A DNA stretch of 64,000 nucleotides from contig NZ_CP109131.1 in assembly GCF_035917995.1 (NCBI RefSeq), positions 1,860,001-1,924,000 of the forward strand, given 5' to 3'. Positions 35,041 through 44,476 of the stretch are shown piece by piece. The notes beneath the pieces are model-generated. The model saw nothing but the letters and a program-made list of their open reading frames with translations. It was not told the DNA's origin and ran no database searches. Numbering within the stretch: the stretch's first letter is position 1; each line of letters begins with the position of its first letter. Origin of the DNA: Streptosporangium sp. NBC_01755. GTDB taxonomy: Bacteria; Actinomycetota; Actinomycetes; Streptosporangiales; Streptosporangiaceae. The translations under genes and the position numbers were made by a program.

Positions 35041-35352
35041 TCAGCCTGATTCCCTCTCGCCGGTCGCGGCGTCGGCGTCCGCCGGCCAGGTCGCCACCAC
35101 ATCGATCGCCCATTCCGCCCAGGAGATCATCGCTTCCAGGCGCCGGATGCCGGCTTCGAGGCCGAGCAGGGACGCCCGGTCGGCGGGCCGGCTGAGATCG
35201 AGTCCCTTCCTCAGGACCCGCATGCCCCGCAGTCGCGCCCGGTGGTATTCCATCTCCTCCCGGAGGAAAGCCCGGGCCTCCTCCGGCTTGATGAGCCATA
35301 GCGCGAATGGTCGAAGCGGCGAGAGGGCGCGCAGCCGAACGGCGTGACCCAC
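35041..35352 (-). pseudogene. PadR-type regulator C-terminal fragment
   Basis: The frame encodes PEEARAFLREEMEYHRARLRGM and a long helix ending LEAGIRRLEAMISWAEWAID, the pattern of the PadR C-terminal dimerisation domain. The N-terminal winged helix is missing, and sequence upstream of 35352 does not encode it. This is probably a truncated remnant; an unrelated helical protein is possible. Confidence 0.5.
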
Positions 35353-35438
35353 CGTGCGGCCCGGCGGCTACGGGCCGACTCCTACGTGGGGATCGTCTTC
35401 GGCCCGTCGTGAACACCGGGACGGCTCCGGCGAACAGC

Positions 35439-36215
35439 TCAGACGCGCTGGACCGCCCCGTCGGAAAGTGCCACGACGGTGACGCCGAAGTCATGAATGG
35501 TCGCCGCCAGCTCCTCGGGTGAGAGGCCCGGGGCCACGACGACCAGGGAGCCGCGCATCAACGCCAGCCCGATCAGGGTGGTCAGGGCCAGGCTGCACCT
35601 CAGTGGCCAGGTCACCAGGAGGACGTCGGACTTCTCCAGCTCGGCGCCCCTGTCGAGCAGGCCCATCCGCGTGATCAGATCCTGGTGGGTGAGCACCCCT
35701 CCGTCCTCGATCAGCAGGGCGGGCTGCACCGCCGGGTCGAGGAAGGGCAGCGGGACGGGCTCCAGGAGCAGCAGGTCGGCGAAGTCGACGGTGTCGCGGG
35801 CCGGGCCGAACGCGATCACCTGCCGGACCCGTGAGTCCTCCACGGCCCGCAACGAGGCGTCCGCCAGGCGCGGGGTGGTGATGAGCAGCCGCGCCTCCCA
35901 CTCGGCCAGCAGGTCGGCCATCTCCTCACACCCCGAGGTGATCGGCGCCGCCACCCCTCCGGCCGCGATGACCGTGTGCACCGCCAGCGTCTGGGCCACC
36001 GCGCTGTCCACGTGGATCCCGGCCACCTGACGCCGCCGTGCCCCCCGCCGCACCAGGCCCGAGGCTCCTCGGGTCACCTCCGCGGCCAACCGGCGGTAGC
36101 CGTACACCGTTCCCGCGCCGAGGTCGATCAGTGCCGGCCGATCACCTCGCCCGTGCGCGTAGCCGAACACCGCCTCGGTGAGTGTGCAGCTGGTGGACGG
36201 CGAGGTGGGTCTCAT
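35439..36215 (-). pseudogene. AMP-binding (adenylation) domain fragment
   Basis: The 258-residue frame starts MRPTSPSTSC and aligns with the N-terminal part of 4-coumarate-CoA ligase-like enzymes: DRPALIDLGAGTVYGYRRLAAEV, then VAGIHVDSAVAQTLAVHTVIAAGGVAAPI. Where the ATP-binding P-loop (SSGTTGxPKGV-LTH) should be, it reads ALLIEDGGVLTHQDLI, so the loop is lost although LTH remains. The C-terminal half of the enzyme is absent. It is either a dead remnant or a repurposed binding domain. Confidence 0.6.
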
Positions 36216-36920
36216 TCCGATGAGGGTAGGGCGGCCTGTCCACAGGGGCATCGACAGATGTATGTAGATGACTGTGTATTCGGCCCCGTGACGCCCCGTG
36301 ACGCCCCGAGCCGCACTCCCCTGGAAAAGCAGCGCCCCCGAGAGCAGCGCCCCAGAGAGCAGCGCCCCCGGAAAACAGTTCCCCAAAAAACAGCGCCTCC
36401 GAAGCGGTGTCCCGGAAACGATGTCCCGGAAACGATGTCCCGGAAACGGAAGGCGGGCCCGAGCCCTGCGCGACTCGAGCCCGCTGCCGCGTGCGGCCCT
36501 TGGCTCCGGCCCCCACCCCTCCGAGGGGACCTCACCGTCTACCGGGACACGCGACGTCCGCAACGTGCTCGACCGAGACGTCCGGGATGGTGTGGACCTG
36601 CCGTCCCGGACCGGAACTGTGACCGGCACGGTGCGGAAGGCTGGACGTCATCGGTCGAACACCAGGAAAACGTACGGCGAGCGGCGGCCCCGGAACATAC
36701 TCCGGACTAGGTATCCCGAGATGTATCTTCACGCCCGCACATGTGTAGCCCGAGGTATGTAGTGGCCCGAGCCGAGCGTGCGGGCCGGTGCGGTGGCCGG
36801 GCGGTGGCGGCCGGGAAGCGATGGCCGGGAATCCGCACCGGATTCCCGGGCGGTCCCAGCCCGGGGGTGTCTTCCGAGGTGGCGCGCCGCCGTGCCCGGC
36901 GAGCGTGAACGAACACCGCG
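36216..36920. other. Long non-coding stretch with tandem repeats
   Basis: These 705 bases lie between the starts and ends of minus-strand genes. Frames crossing the region are low-complexity and unconvincing. The recognisable content is the two short tandem repeat arrays at 36326-36446. The 36720-36765 part is locally AT-richer (gatgtatcttc, ggtatgtag) and could hold a promoter, but I cannot assign one firmly. Confidence 0.6.
36326..36446. repeat. Two short tandem repeat arrays
   Basis: The first array (about 36326-36370) has three imperfect 14-16 bp units containing gagcagcgcccc. The second (36405-36446) has three 14-bp units, cgatgtcccggaaa, the first with one mismatch. Both lie upstream of the adenylation-domain fragment on its strand. 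Confidence 0.75.
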
Positions 36921-39398
36921 CTAAGGACGGTTCTGCTCGACGACCCAGGTGGCGACCTGCGTACGGGAGGAGAAGCCGAGCTTGGCCAGGATGTTGGCGA
37001 CGTGCCTGGCCGCGGTGGCGGGGCTGATCACCAGCTCGTCGGCGATGGCCCTGTTGCTCATTCCCCTGGCGATCAGTTCGGCGATCTCCGCCTCTCTGCA
37101 GGTGAGCGTGGTCAGCGGGGCGGCGACCGGAGGCTTGCCGAGCAGGACGGGCGTCTCGTACGGCTCGTCGAGCTGGAGCGCGTAGCGGACCGCCCGCTCC
37201 TGGGACATCTCCTGGCCGTGCGCCCACAGCTGGGCGACCAGCACGTCACCGAGGCGCACCCGGGCGGGCTGGAGCAGCTCCTCCATCCGTGCCCCGAACC
37301 CGGGCGGCAGCACGGCTCCGCTCATCGCGCTCCTGATCGCGGCGGAGGCGCCGGCCAGGCGCACCGCCCTGCGGTCGTCCTCCTCGGCGAGCGCGAGCTG
37401 GGCGAGTGTCTCGATCCGGCGGGCCACGCCGAGCCGCTGCCCGGTCCCGATGCAGAGCCGCAGGCTCTCGATCAGCCTGGTCCGCGCGGTGACGAGGTCT
37501 CCCTGGGCCAGGGCGATCCGGCCAAGACCTGACAGGCAGGTGATGGACTGCCAGTGGGCGGTGATGTCCTGGAGCATGTCGAGGGCGCGCTCGTAGTGGG
37601 CGCGGGCCTCCGCCAGGTCGCCGCGGAGCCAGGCGACCTGGGCCAGGCCGATGAGGGCCACCGGCGCGGCCCAGTGGTTGTCGAGCTCGTGGGCGATGGC
37701 CAGCGCGGCCTCGAAGGAGCGCTGCGATTCCTTCGCCCTGCCCTCCGACAGCGCGAAGGTGCCCTCCATGGAGCGGATGACCGTTTCGTGCCACGGGTCG
37801 TCGACGGTGTGCACGGCCTCCAGTGCCTCGTCCAGCAGGGACCTGGCCCTCTCCGGGCGGCGTTGGTAGATCGCCACCCAGGCGAGGATGGCCAGCGCGC
37901 CGCTGAGCGGCCCGGGCAGGCCCGTCTCGCGGCACAGCTCGACCGCCGCGGTGCAGGCGATCTGCGCGGTGTCCGGGTCGCCCTGCCCGAAGGCCACCTG
38001 CCCGCGCAGCGCGAGGGCGTCGCCGCGCACGTACGGCGCCAGCTCCTCGGGCGCGGTGTCGAGCAGGCGGTCGAGCCACTTGTCGGTCGGGGTGAACCTC
38101 CCCCCGGCGATGATCGGCCAGCGGAGCAGCACCAGAAGGCGGAGCGCGCTCTCCGGGTCGCTCGCGGCCTCGACGGACCAGCGCACCGCCGCCCAGACGT
38201 TGGCCTGCAGCTCGTCCAGCATGACCAGCATCGGGCAGATCTCGGTCCAGGTGGGCCGGGGCCGCCGGACTATCGTCTGGTGGATCCGGGCGGCGAGCTC
38301 GATCATGTGGTCGCGGTGCAGCCGCCGGAACTCGGGTTCCTCGCCGGAGGCTTCGAGCTGCTCCGCGGCGTACTCGCGGATCGTCTCCAGCATGCGGTAT
38401 CGCGTCTCGCCCGCGACCTCGGCGTCGGCCAGGACCAGCGACTTGTCGACCAGGTCGCAGAGCACCCCCAGGACGTCCTCGGCCCGCAGAGCGCTGCCCG
38501 CGCAGACCTGCTCGGCCATGTCGAGCGTCCACCCGCCGGTGAAGACCGCCAACCGCCGCAGCAGGATCCGCTCGGGCTCGTTGAGCAGCTGGTAGCTCCA
38601 GTCGACCGTCGCCCGGAGCGTCTGCTGCCTGGCCGGGGCCGTTCTGTCGCCCACCGACAGCAGCCGGAACCGGTCCTGGATCCTGGCGTTGATCTGCTCC
38701 ACGGTCAGCACCCTGCACAGGGCGGCGGCGAGCTCGATGGCGAGCGGCATCCCGTCGAGCGCCGCGCAGAGCCCGGCGATGTCCGCCGCGTTCTGCTCGG
38801 TCATGGCGAAGCCCCGCGAGGCGGCGGTGGCACGGTCGACGAAGAGCCGCACCGCCTCGCTGGCGCCGACGTCACGGCCTTCGCCCCTGGGCAGGCTGAG
38901 CGGCGGCACCCGCCACACGGTCTCCCCTGCCACCCGCAGGGGCTCGCGGCTGGTCGTGAGCACCCGCACGTCCGGGCAGACGGTGAGCACGGCGCGGCAG
39001 AACCTGGCGGACTCCTCGATGAGCGACTCGCAGTTGTCCATGACCAGCAGCAGCCGCCGTTCGCCGAGCGCGTCGATCAGGGTGTCGGCCAGCGCGCGGG
39101 ACGGCTCGGCCTTGACCCCGAGCACGGCGGCCACCCGGGGCTCGATCAGGTCGCCCGGCACCGCGTCGGCCAGCTCGACCAGCCAGGAACCACCGGGGAA
39201 CTCCCCCGCCAGCTGGGTCGCGACCCGGACCGCCAGCCTGCTCTTGCCGATGCCGCCCGCCCCGCAGAGCGTCACCACCCGGGCGACGCTCAGCAGGTCT
39301 GCGAGTTCTTCCACGTCGGCTTCACGCCCCACGAAGCCGTTGGGTTCGAGAGGCAGGTTGCCTCCGGTGAGGGAAGCGTGTGCGGTGTCCTGGGTCAT
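36921..39398 (-). CDS. LuxR-family AAA/NB-ARC regulator
   Basis: This 825-residue protein has an N-terminal NB-ARC-like ATPase with Walker A TLCGAGGIGKSRLA (residues about 43-56) and Walker B LLLVMDNCESL. A long TPR-like helical region (about 400-700) follows, and a C-terminal LuxR HTH, LTCREAEIAELIARGMSNRAIADEL, ends at residue 820. It is the large ATP-dependent regulator type common near actinomycete secondary metabolism. It has no SARP domain. Its target is unclear; it is divergent from the ABC exporter at 39716. Confidence 0.9.
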   Translation of the reverse strand: MTQDTAHASLTGGNLPLEPNGFVGREADVEELADLLSVARVVTLCGAGGIGKSRLAVRVATQLAGEFPGGSWLVELADAVPGDLIEPRVAAVLGVKAEPSRALADTLIDALGERRLLLVMDNCESLIEESARFCRAVLTVCPDVRVLTTSREPLRVAGETVWRVPPLSLPRGEGRDVGASEAVRLFVDRATAASRGFAMTEQNAADIAGLCAALDGMPLAIELAAALCRVLTVEQINARIQDRFRLLSVGDRTAPARQQTLRATVDWSYQLLNEPERILLRRLAVFTGGWTLDMAEQVCAGSALRAEDVLGVLCDLVDKSLVLADAEVAGETRYRMLETIREYAAEQLEASGEEPEFRRLHRDHMIELAARIHQTIVRRPRPTWTEICPMLVMLDELQANVWAAVRWSVEAASDPESALRLLVLLRWPIIAGGRFTPTDKWLDRLLDTAPEELAPYVRGDALALRGQVAFGQGDPDTAQIACTAAVELCRETGLPGPLSGALAILAWVAIYQRRPERARSLLDEALEAVHTVDDPWHETVIRSMEGTFALSEGRAKESQRSFEAALAIAHELDNHWAAPVALIGLAQVAWLRGDLAEARAHYERALDMLQDITAHWQSITCLSGLGRIALAQGDLVTARTRLIESLRLCIGTGQRLGVARRIETLAQLALAEEDDRRAVRLAGASAAIRSAMSGAVLPPGFGARMEELLQPARVRLGDVLVAQLWAHGQEMSQERAVRYALQLDEPYETPVLLGKPPVAAPLTTLTCREAEIAELIARGMSNRAIADELVISPATAARHVANILAKLGFSSRTQVATWVVEQNRP

Positions 39399-39715
39399 CG
39401 GCTCTTAAAGAGGTCGCGGGTAGAACCGTCACAGAAAGTGTGACATCAATTACCGAACCATGCCCAGTCTTAGACCATTTCCGGCCTACAGATCATCCCG
39501 TCCCGGCACGTTCCGCCTCACCCGCCACTCGGCCGTGACCGCTCACCCCGCCTCGGGACGGCGATCCATCGAGAATCATGACGCTCCGCATTTGATGTGA
39601 TTCCGAAAGTGACCGACGGTCCGGCCGGGGACGGTGGCGGTTCGAATACGAGGCGACGTCGACCGTAACCGGCCATTCGATGGCCATCGCCGGTGCGGCG
39701 GCTCACACTGCTCGC

Positions 39716-41593
39716 ATGGCAGACTCCCCCACCGATCCGGCCCCCGAGCTTGGCGAGCTCAGCCTCTCCGAGTGGTACGCGCACACCGACAAGATGGCGA
39801 AGGTCGGTTTCCTAACCATCGCCCGCAGGCTGCCCGCACTGGTGTCGCAGGCCGTCAGGCTGGCCTGGCTGGCCAGCCCTCGTGACACCTCCGTCGCGAT
39901 CACCCTGAGCCTGTTCGGCGGGGTGTTCACCGCGTTCGGGCTGCTCGCCACGACCGGGGTGCTGTCGGCGCTGTTCGAGGCGGGCCCGACCCCCGAGCGA
40001 GTGCGGGCCGCCTTACCGAGCCTGATCCTGGTGGGCGTGGCCGCGGCCCTGCGTACCCTCGCTCAGGCGGGCGCGGGCTGGGCTCAGTCGCGGTTGGAGC
40101 CCCAGGTCGGCCGGATCGCCGAGGAGCGCCTGTACGGGCTGACCAGCCAGGTCGGCCTGGCGGCCTTCGACGACCCCGACTTCCACGACACGCTCCAGCG
40201 GGCCAGGGCGCGCGGGGTGTCCATGGCGGACGAGGTGGTGGCCACGGCCATCAACGCGCTGACCGCGATCATCGGCATCGTCGCCGCCGCGGGCGTGCTG
40301 GGGGTGCTCCACCCGGTCCTGCTGCCGCTGCTGGTGCTGGCGGTGCTGCCCGACGCCTGGGCCGCGGTCCGCTCCGCGCGCATGCGCTACACCACCATGT
40401 ACGCGTTGATCCCCGCCCGCCGCCGAAAGTGGATCATCGCGGAACTGCTCGCGGAGCGCGAACCCGCCGCCGAGGTGCGCTCGTTCACCATGCGCGGCTT
40501 CCTGATGCGGATGTACGACGCGGTGGCCACCGCCGAGCAGACGGTCATGCTCGGCCTGGCTCGGCGGCAGGTGCTCGCGAAGGTCGTCGGCGAGGCACTG
40601 GGCGGGGTCGGCACCGCCGTGGTCTACGTGGCCCTGGGCGTGCTGCTCGCGATGGGCGCGGTCCCGCTGGCGGTGGCGGGCACCGCCGTGCTGGCCATCC
40701 GCTCGGGCCAGACCTATCTGGCCAACCTGATGTACGCCACGAACCGCCTCTACGAGGAGGGGCTGTACTTCACCGACTTCCTCGACTTCTGCGCGGAGGC
40801 GGAGCGCAGACTACCCTCCGGGCGCCCGGCGCGGGCGCCGGAGAGCTTCGAGCGGATCACCGCCGAGGACGTCGTCTTCACCTACCCGGGCTCCGCCGTC
40901 CCCGCGCTCCGGGGGCTCACGATGCGCATCGACAGGGGCGAGGTGGTCGCCCTCGTCGGGGAGAACGGCTCGGGCAAGACCACGCTGGCCAAGCTCCTGT
41001 CCGGGCTGTACGAGCCGGACGGCGGCCGGGTCAGCTGGGACGACACCGATCTGGCCGGTGTCGATCCCGACGAGTTGCGACACCGCATCGCGGTCATCGC
41101 CCAGGACCACACCCGCTGGCCGCTGACCGCCCGCTACAACATCAGCATGGGCACCGACAAGGGCGAGCCCGCGCTCGTCGCGGCGGCCGAGGTCGCGGGC
41201 GCCGACCAGGTGGTGGCCGAGCTGCCGCACGGTTACAGCACCCTGCTCGACCGGCGCTTCAAGGACGGCCAGGAGCTGTCCGGCGGCCAGTGGCAGCGGA
41301 TCGCGGTGGCCCGCGGCTTCCATCGGGACGCTCCGCTGCTGATCTGCGACGAGCCCACCGCGGCCCTGGACGCCCGTGCCGAGCACGCCCTGTTCGAACG
41401 CATCCGGCAGCACGCCGACGGGCGCACCGTCCTGCTGATCACCCACCGGCTGGCCAGCGTCCGCTACGCCGACCGGATCTACGTCCTGGACCACGGCAAG
41501 GTCGTCGAGCACGGCACCCACGAAGAGCTCATGGACCTCGACGGGCTGTACGCCGACCTCTACGGCCTCCAGGCCAGGGCCTACTCGGCCTGA
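39716..41593 (+). CDS. ABC exporter, fused permease-ATPase
   Basis: About 625 residues with a type I exporter membrane domain (residues about 45-350) and a complete ATPase domain: Walker A LVGENGSGKTTLAKLL, Q-loop VIAQDHTRW, signature ELSGGQWQRIAVARG, Walker B LLICDEPTAALD and switch His in LLITHRLAS. It should work as a homodimer in the plasma membrane; the substrate is unknown. ATG 39716 is preferred over 39680; neither has a strong ribosome site. It ends 13 bases inside the convergent penicillin-binding protein gene. Confidence 0.9.
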   Translation: MADSPTDPAPELGELSLSEWYAHTDKMAKVGFLTIARRLPALVSQAVRLAWLASPRDTSVAITLSLFGGVFTAFGLLATTGVLSALFEAGPTPERVRAALPSLILVGVAAALRTLAQAGAGWAQSRLEPQVGRIAEERLYGLTSQVGLAAFDDPDFHDTLQRARARGVSMADEVVATAINALTAIIGIVAAAGVLGVLHPVLLPLLVLAVLPDAWAAVRSARMRYTTMYALIPARRRKWIIAELLAEREPAAEVRSFTMRGFLMRMYDAVATAEQTVMLGLARRQVLAKVVGEALGGVGTAVVYVALGVLLAMGAVPLAVAGTAVLAIRSGQTYLANLMYATNRLYEEGLYFTDFLDFCAEAERRLPSGRPARAPESFERITAEDVVFTYPGSAVPALRGLTMRIDRGEVVALVGENGSGKTTLAKLLSGLYEPDGGRVSWDDTDLAGVDPDELRHRIAVIAQDHTRWPLTARYNISMGTDKGEPALVAAAEVAGADQVVAELPHGYSTLLDRRFKDGQELSGGQWQRIAVARGFHRDAPLLICDEPTAALDARAEHALFERIRQHADGRTVLLITHRLASVRYADRIYVLDHGKVVEHGTHEELMDLDGLYADLYGLQARAYSA

Positions 41594-43047
41594 CCGCCCA
41601 GGACCGCCTCCATGACGGCTCTGGCGATGGGCGCCGCCACCTGCCCGCCTGACCCGCCGCCCTCGACCAGGACCCCCACGGCGACCCGGGGGGAGACGGC
41701 CGGGGCGAAGCCGGTGAAGAGCGCGTGGTCCTTGCCCTTGGCGGAGTTCTCCGCGGTGCCGGTCTTGCCGGCGACCTTCACCCCCCGGATGGCCGCGGCG
41801 GCGCCGGTCCCCCCCTTCCCGGTGGCGGCGACCATCATCAGGGTGAGCCGTTCGGCCTCCTCGGCGCCGAACACGCGGCGGTACGCCGACGACTCGACCT
41901 CGTCGATCACCGTGCCGTCGGCGAGACGTACGTCCTCCACGAGGTGGGGGCGCATCAGCGAACCGTCGTTGGCCACGGCCGCCGCGATCATCGCGATCAT
42001 GAGCGGAGTGGCCCGGACGTCGAACTGGCCAAGCGCCGACATCGCGGTCTGCGCGTCGTCCAACACGGGAGGGTAGACGCTCCTGGCCACCGGCATCGGT
42101 ATCTCCAGGTCGTCGGTGTCGAACCCGAACGCCTCGGCCTGCTCGCGCAACACGTCCTGGCCGAGGTCGACCCCGATCTTCGCGAAGGGGGTGTTGCACG
42201 AGAGCTTGAACGCCTGGAGCAGCGGCGGGTTGCCGTTGCCGCAGCTACGGCCGCCGAAATTGCGCAGGTAGGTGCCGGTGCCGGGGAGGCGCAGGAATAC
42301 CGGGGCGCTGACCCGGGTGCCGGGGCCGTACCGCCCGGAGCGGAGCGCCGCCGCACCGGTGACGACCTTGAAGGTGGATCCCGGCGGATAGTTCCGCTGG
42401 ATCGCCCGGTTCAGCAGCGGGTCCGCGGGATCACCCTGCAACCGCTTGTAGACCCGGTCGAGCTTGGCCGTGTCGAAGCTCGCGTACAGGTTCGGATCGT
42501 ACGAGGGCAGCGAGACCATGGCCAGGATCGCGCCGGTGCGGGGATTGAGCGCGACGACGGCACCGGGCTTTCCGGTGGCGCGCAGCCCGTCGTAGGCGGC
42601 CCGCTGGGCACCGCGATCGACGGTGAGCCGGAGCGTGGCGCCGCCACGGGTGCCGCCGACCAGCCCGCGCACCTTCACCCGGGGGTCGCTTCCCGAGAGC
42701 AGAGCCTCCTCGGCCTGCTCGATGCCCCCGCTGCCGTGGAGCGAGAAGTGCCCGGTGATCGCCGCGTAGAGCGGGCCTCCAGGGTAGGAGCGCCGATACC
42801 GGTACGTGGCGCTTTTAGCCTTGCGGCTGGTCGCGATGACCGTGCCGTCGTGGAGCAGGATCCGACCCCTGGGGCTGTGAAAGCGAGCGATCATCGTCCG
42901 CTGGTTGCGCGGGTCCTCGTTGAGCCGCTCGGAGTCCAGGCCCTGAAGGTAGGTCACGTTGGCGAGGAGAGCGAACAGCATCCCCCCGCACATCAGGGCG
43001 ACGTGCCGCAGCGGGATGTTGATCCGGCGTGCGCGCGGTGCGACCAT
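41581..43047 (-). CDS. Class B penicillin-binding protein (PbpA-like transpeptidase)
   Basis: This 488-residue protein has one N-terminal membrane anchor (residues about 12-32, HVALMCGGMLFALLANVTYL), a dimerisation region, and a transpeptidase domain with SxxK PPGSTFKVV, SxN LSCNTPF and KTG VAGKTGTAE motifs. It cross-links peptidoglycan outside the membrane. ATG 43047 has ggaggggc directly upstream. It is of the FtsI-like group that often accompanies a RodA/FtsW protein, but no such partner is adjacent, which suggests an extra copy. Confidence 0.9.
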   Translation of the reverse strand: MVAPRARRINIPLRHVALMCGGMLFALLANVTYLQGLDSERLNEDPRNQRTMIARFHSPRGRILLHDGTVIATSRKAKSATYRYRRSYPGGPLYAAITGHFSLHGSGGIEQAEEALLSGSDPRVKVRGLVGGTRGGATLRLTVDRGAQRAAYDGLRATGKPGAVVALNPRTGAILAMVSLPSYDPNLYASFDTAKLDRVYKRLQGDPADPLLNRAIQRNYPPGSTFKVVTGAAALRSGRYGPGTRVSAPVFLRLPGTGTYLRNFGGRSCGNGNPPLLQAFKLSCNTPFAKIGVDLGQDVLREQAEAFGFDTDDLEIPMPVARSVYPPVLDDAQTAMSALGQFDVRATPLMIAMIAAAVANDGSLMRPHLVEDVRLADGTVIDEVESSAYRRVFGAEEAERLTLMMVAATGKGGTGAAAAIRGVKVAGKTGTAENSAKGKDHALFTGFAPAVSPRVAVGVLVEGGGSGGQVAAPIARAVMEAVLGGQAE

Positions 43048-43237
43048 GGCCCCTCCCCGATACCGGTTTAACAGCCGGACCGAAAAGGGTGCCTCGACCA
43101 GCGGCAAAGCCGCCGTACGGGTTCCGATCGACCAATAAGCCGTAGGATTTACCGCCGTACGGCTTCCAGTGGCCCCGCACCGAACGTCGGCCGGGAGGCT
43201 CCCGTCAGGGAGCGGGCGTCTCGACCCGGAGAGAGTC

Positions 43238-43321
43238 GGTCAGGTTCGGAGAGGCAGTGGCCGACCACCACCGGTTGGCAGTGGCCGACCACCACCGGTC
43301 AGGTTCGGAGAGGCAGTGGCC
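43238..43321. repeat. Imperfect repeat pair at MerR 3' end
   Basis: The 25-bp run beginning ggtcaggttcggag occurs at 43238-43262 and again at 43297-43321. A gcagtggccgaccacc segment recurs between them. The second copy contains the last codons of the MerR gene, so the first looks like a duplication of that gene's end. Confidence 0.8.
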
Positions 43322-43682
43322 GGCCGACCACCGAGTGGTAGTACGCGATCTTGTTCCGGATCGCCACCTGCCTCTCACGCAGGTTGTCGACCTGCCCCTG
43401 TACCCGCCGGTCGTGGGCTTCGAGCAGCGCGATCCGCTCGCGGACCGTGTGGTCGCCCGCCCTGGTCATCTCGGCGAAACGGAGCATCTCCGCGATCGGC
43501 ATGCCGGTGTCGCGCAGGCAGCGGATCATGCCGAGCCAGCCGACGTCCTTCTCGGTGAACCTGCGCTGTCCGGCCGCGTTGCGGTCGATCGACTCAAGCA
43601 GCCCGATCCGCTCGTAGTAGCGGAGCGTGTCGAGGCTGAAGCCGGTCTCCTCTACCACCTGTCCCGGTGTGTACACACTCAC
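43299..43682 (-). CDS. MerR-family transcriptional regulator
   Basis: This 127-residue protein has the N-terminal MerR winged helix (YTPGQVVEETGFSLDTLRYYERIGLL, NAAGQRRFTEKDV) and a C-terminal coiled-coil helix (ERIALLEAHDRRVQGQVDNLRERQ). No effector-binding Cys pair is seen, so it is not a typical metal sensor. GTG 43682 lies just downstream of a MerR-type promoter and dyad, so the mRNA may be leaderless. It probably regulates itself. Confidence 0.85.
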   Translation of the reverse strand: MSVYTPGQVVEETGFSLDTLRYYERIGLLESIDRNAAGQRRFTEKDVGWLGMIRCLRDTGMPIAEMLRFAEMTRAGDHTVRERIALLEAHDRRVQGQVDNLRERQVAIRNKIAYYHSVVGRPLPLRT

Positions 43683-43688
43683 TCGGGC

Positions 43689-43719
43689 AGCATGCCACCT
43701 GGAGCCCACTCCAGGTCAA
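43689..43719 (-). promoter_or_regulatory. MerR-type promoter with dyad operator
   Basis: Reading the minus strand, ttgacc at 43718-43713 and catgct at 43694-43689 resemble -35 and -10 boxes with an unusually long spacer. Between them sits the perfect dyad CCTGGAG-TGGG-CTCCAGG (43698-43715). A stretched spacer over a dyad is the hallmark of MerR-controlled promoters. Confidence 0.65.
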
Positions 43720-43750
43720 GTGAAGGACCATCGGGATCCGGCCCCCGGGA

Positions 43751-44407
43751 TCATTCCTGCGGCAGGTGCGCCGACAGGTAGCGGCGGACCAGGTGCTTAC
43801 ACTCGGCGATCAGCTCGGGGTCCCCGTCCGGCAGGGAGCGGAAGGCGAGCTTGAGCACCGCGTCGGCCGCCTCGACCGCGACGAAGAGCGCCCGGTCCAG
43901 CTCCGGGCCTATCGGGGCGCCGAGCAGCTCCACGGTGATCGCACGGAGCCGGTCGGCCACGATGACGTTGTTCTCCAGCACGGCGTCGAGCATCCGGTCG
44001 GTCCCCTTGACCACCGGCCCGCCGGGCGCGGCGAGCACCTCTCCGAAGTCGACGACGGCGAACCCCGGCGTGGCCCGTTTCATCGCGACGAACTCGTCGA
44101 TCGCGAGGTCGACCATCTCGGTCCAGTTGGAGAGCCGTACCTCCGCGAGCCTGGCCGTGACCCTGCCGAGGAACGCCTCCAGGTTGCGCAGCGCCAGCGC
44201 GCGCACCAGCCCCTGCTTGTCGGGGAAGAACTGGTAGAAGGTGCCGATCGGCACCTCCGCGCGGCGCGCGACCTCCTTGGTGGTCAGTGCCTCGTAGCCG
44301 ACCTCGTCCAGCAGTCGCGCGCACTCGTCCAGCATGCGCTCAACCCGTTCCAGGCTGCGGCGCTGGGCAGGGCGGCGGCGAAGCGTTCCCCCGGAGACGT
44401 TCGTCAT
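43751..44407 (-). CDS. TetR-family regulator
   Basis: This protein of about 218 residues has an N-terminal TetR helix-turn-helix (LTTKEVARRAEVPIGTFYQFFPDKQGLVRAL) and a helical ligand domain. ATG 44407 is favoured; GTG 44425 is an in-frame alternative. It is divergent from the beta-glucosidase, with a perfect dyad between them, so it likely represses that gene in response to a sugar or glycoside aglycone. Confidence 0.88.
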   Translation of the reverse strand: MTNVSGGTLRRRPAQRRSLERVERMLDECARLLDEVGYEALTTKEVARRAEVPIGTFYQFFPDKQGLVRALALRNLEAFLGRVTARLAEVRLSNWTEMVDLAIDEFVAMKRATPGFAVVDFGEVLAAPGGPVVKGTDRMLDAVLENNVIVADRLRAITVELLGAPIGPELDRALFVAVEAADAVLKLAFRSLPDGDPELIAECKHLVRRYLSAHLPQE

Positions 44408-44444
44408 CTCCCCATCATCCCCCACAAGCAGGCGCGACGGTTAA

Positions 44445-44461
44445 CATGAGCCAGACTCATG
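44445..44461. promoter_or_regulatory. Candidate TetR operator
   Basis: The perfect dyad CATGAG-CCAGA-CTCATG sits between the TetR gene and the GH1 gene. It covers the upstream in-frame ATG at 44459, which supports translation of the glucosidase from 44477 instead. Confidence 0.6.
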
Positions 44462-44476
44462 CACTTGGAGGCCGGA

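Noticed and set aside
37554..39443. 629-codon plus-strand frame opposite the LuxR-AAA regulator
   Set aside because: Antisense shadow; the minus strand encodes Walker and HTH motifs throughout.
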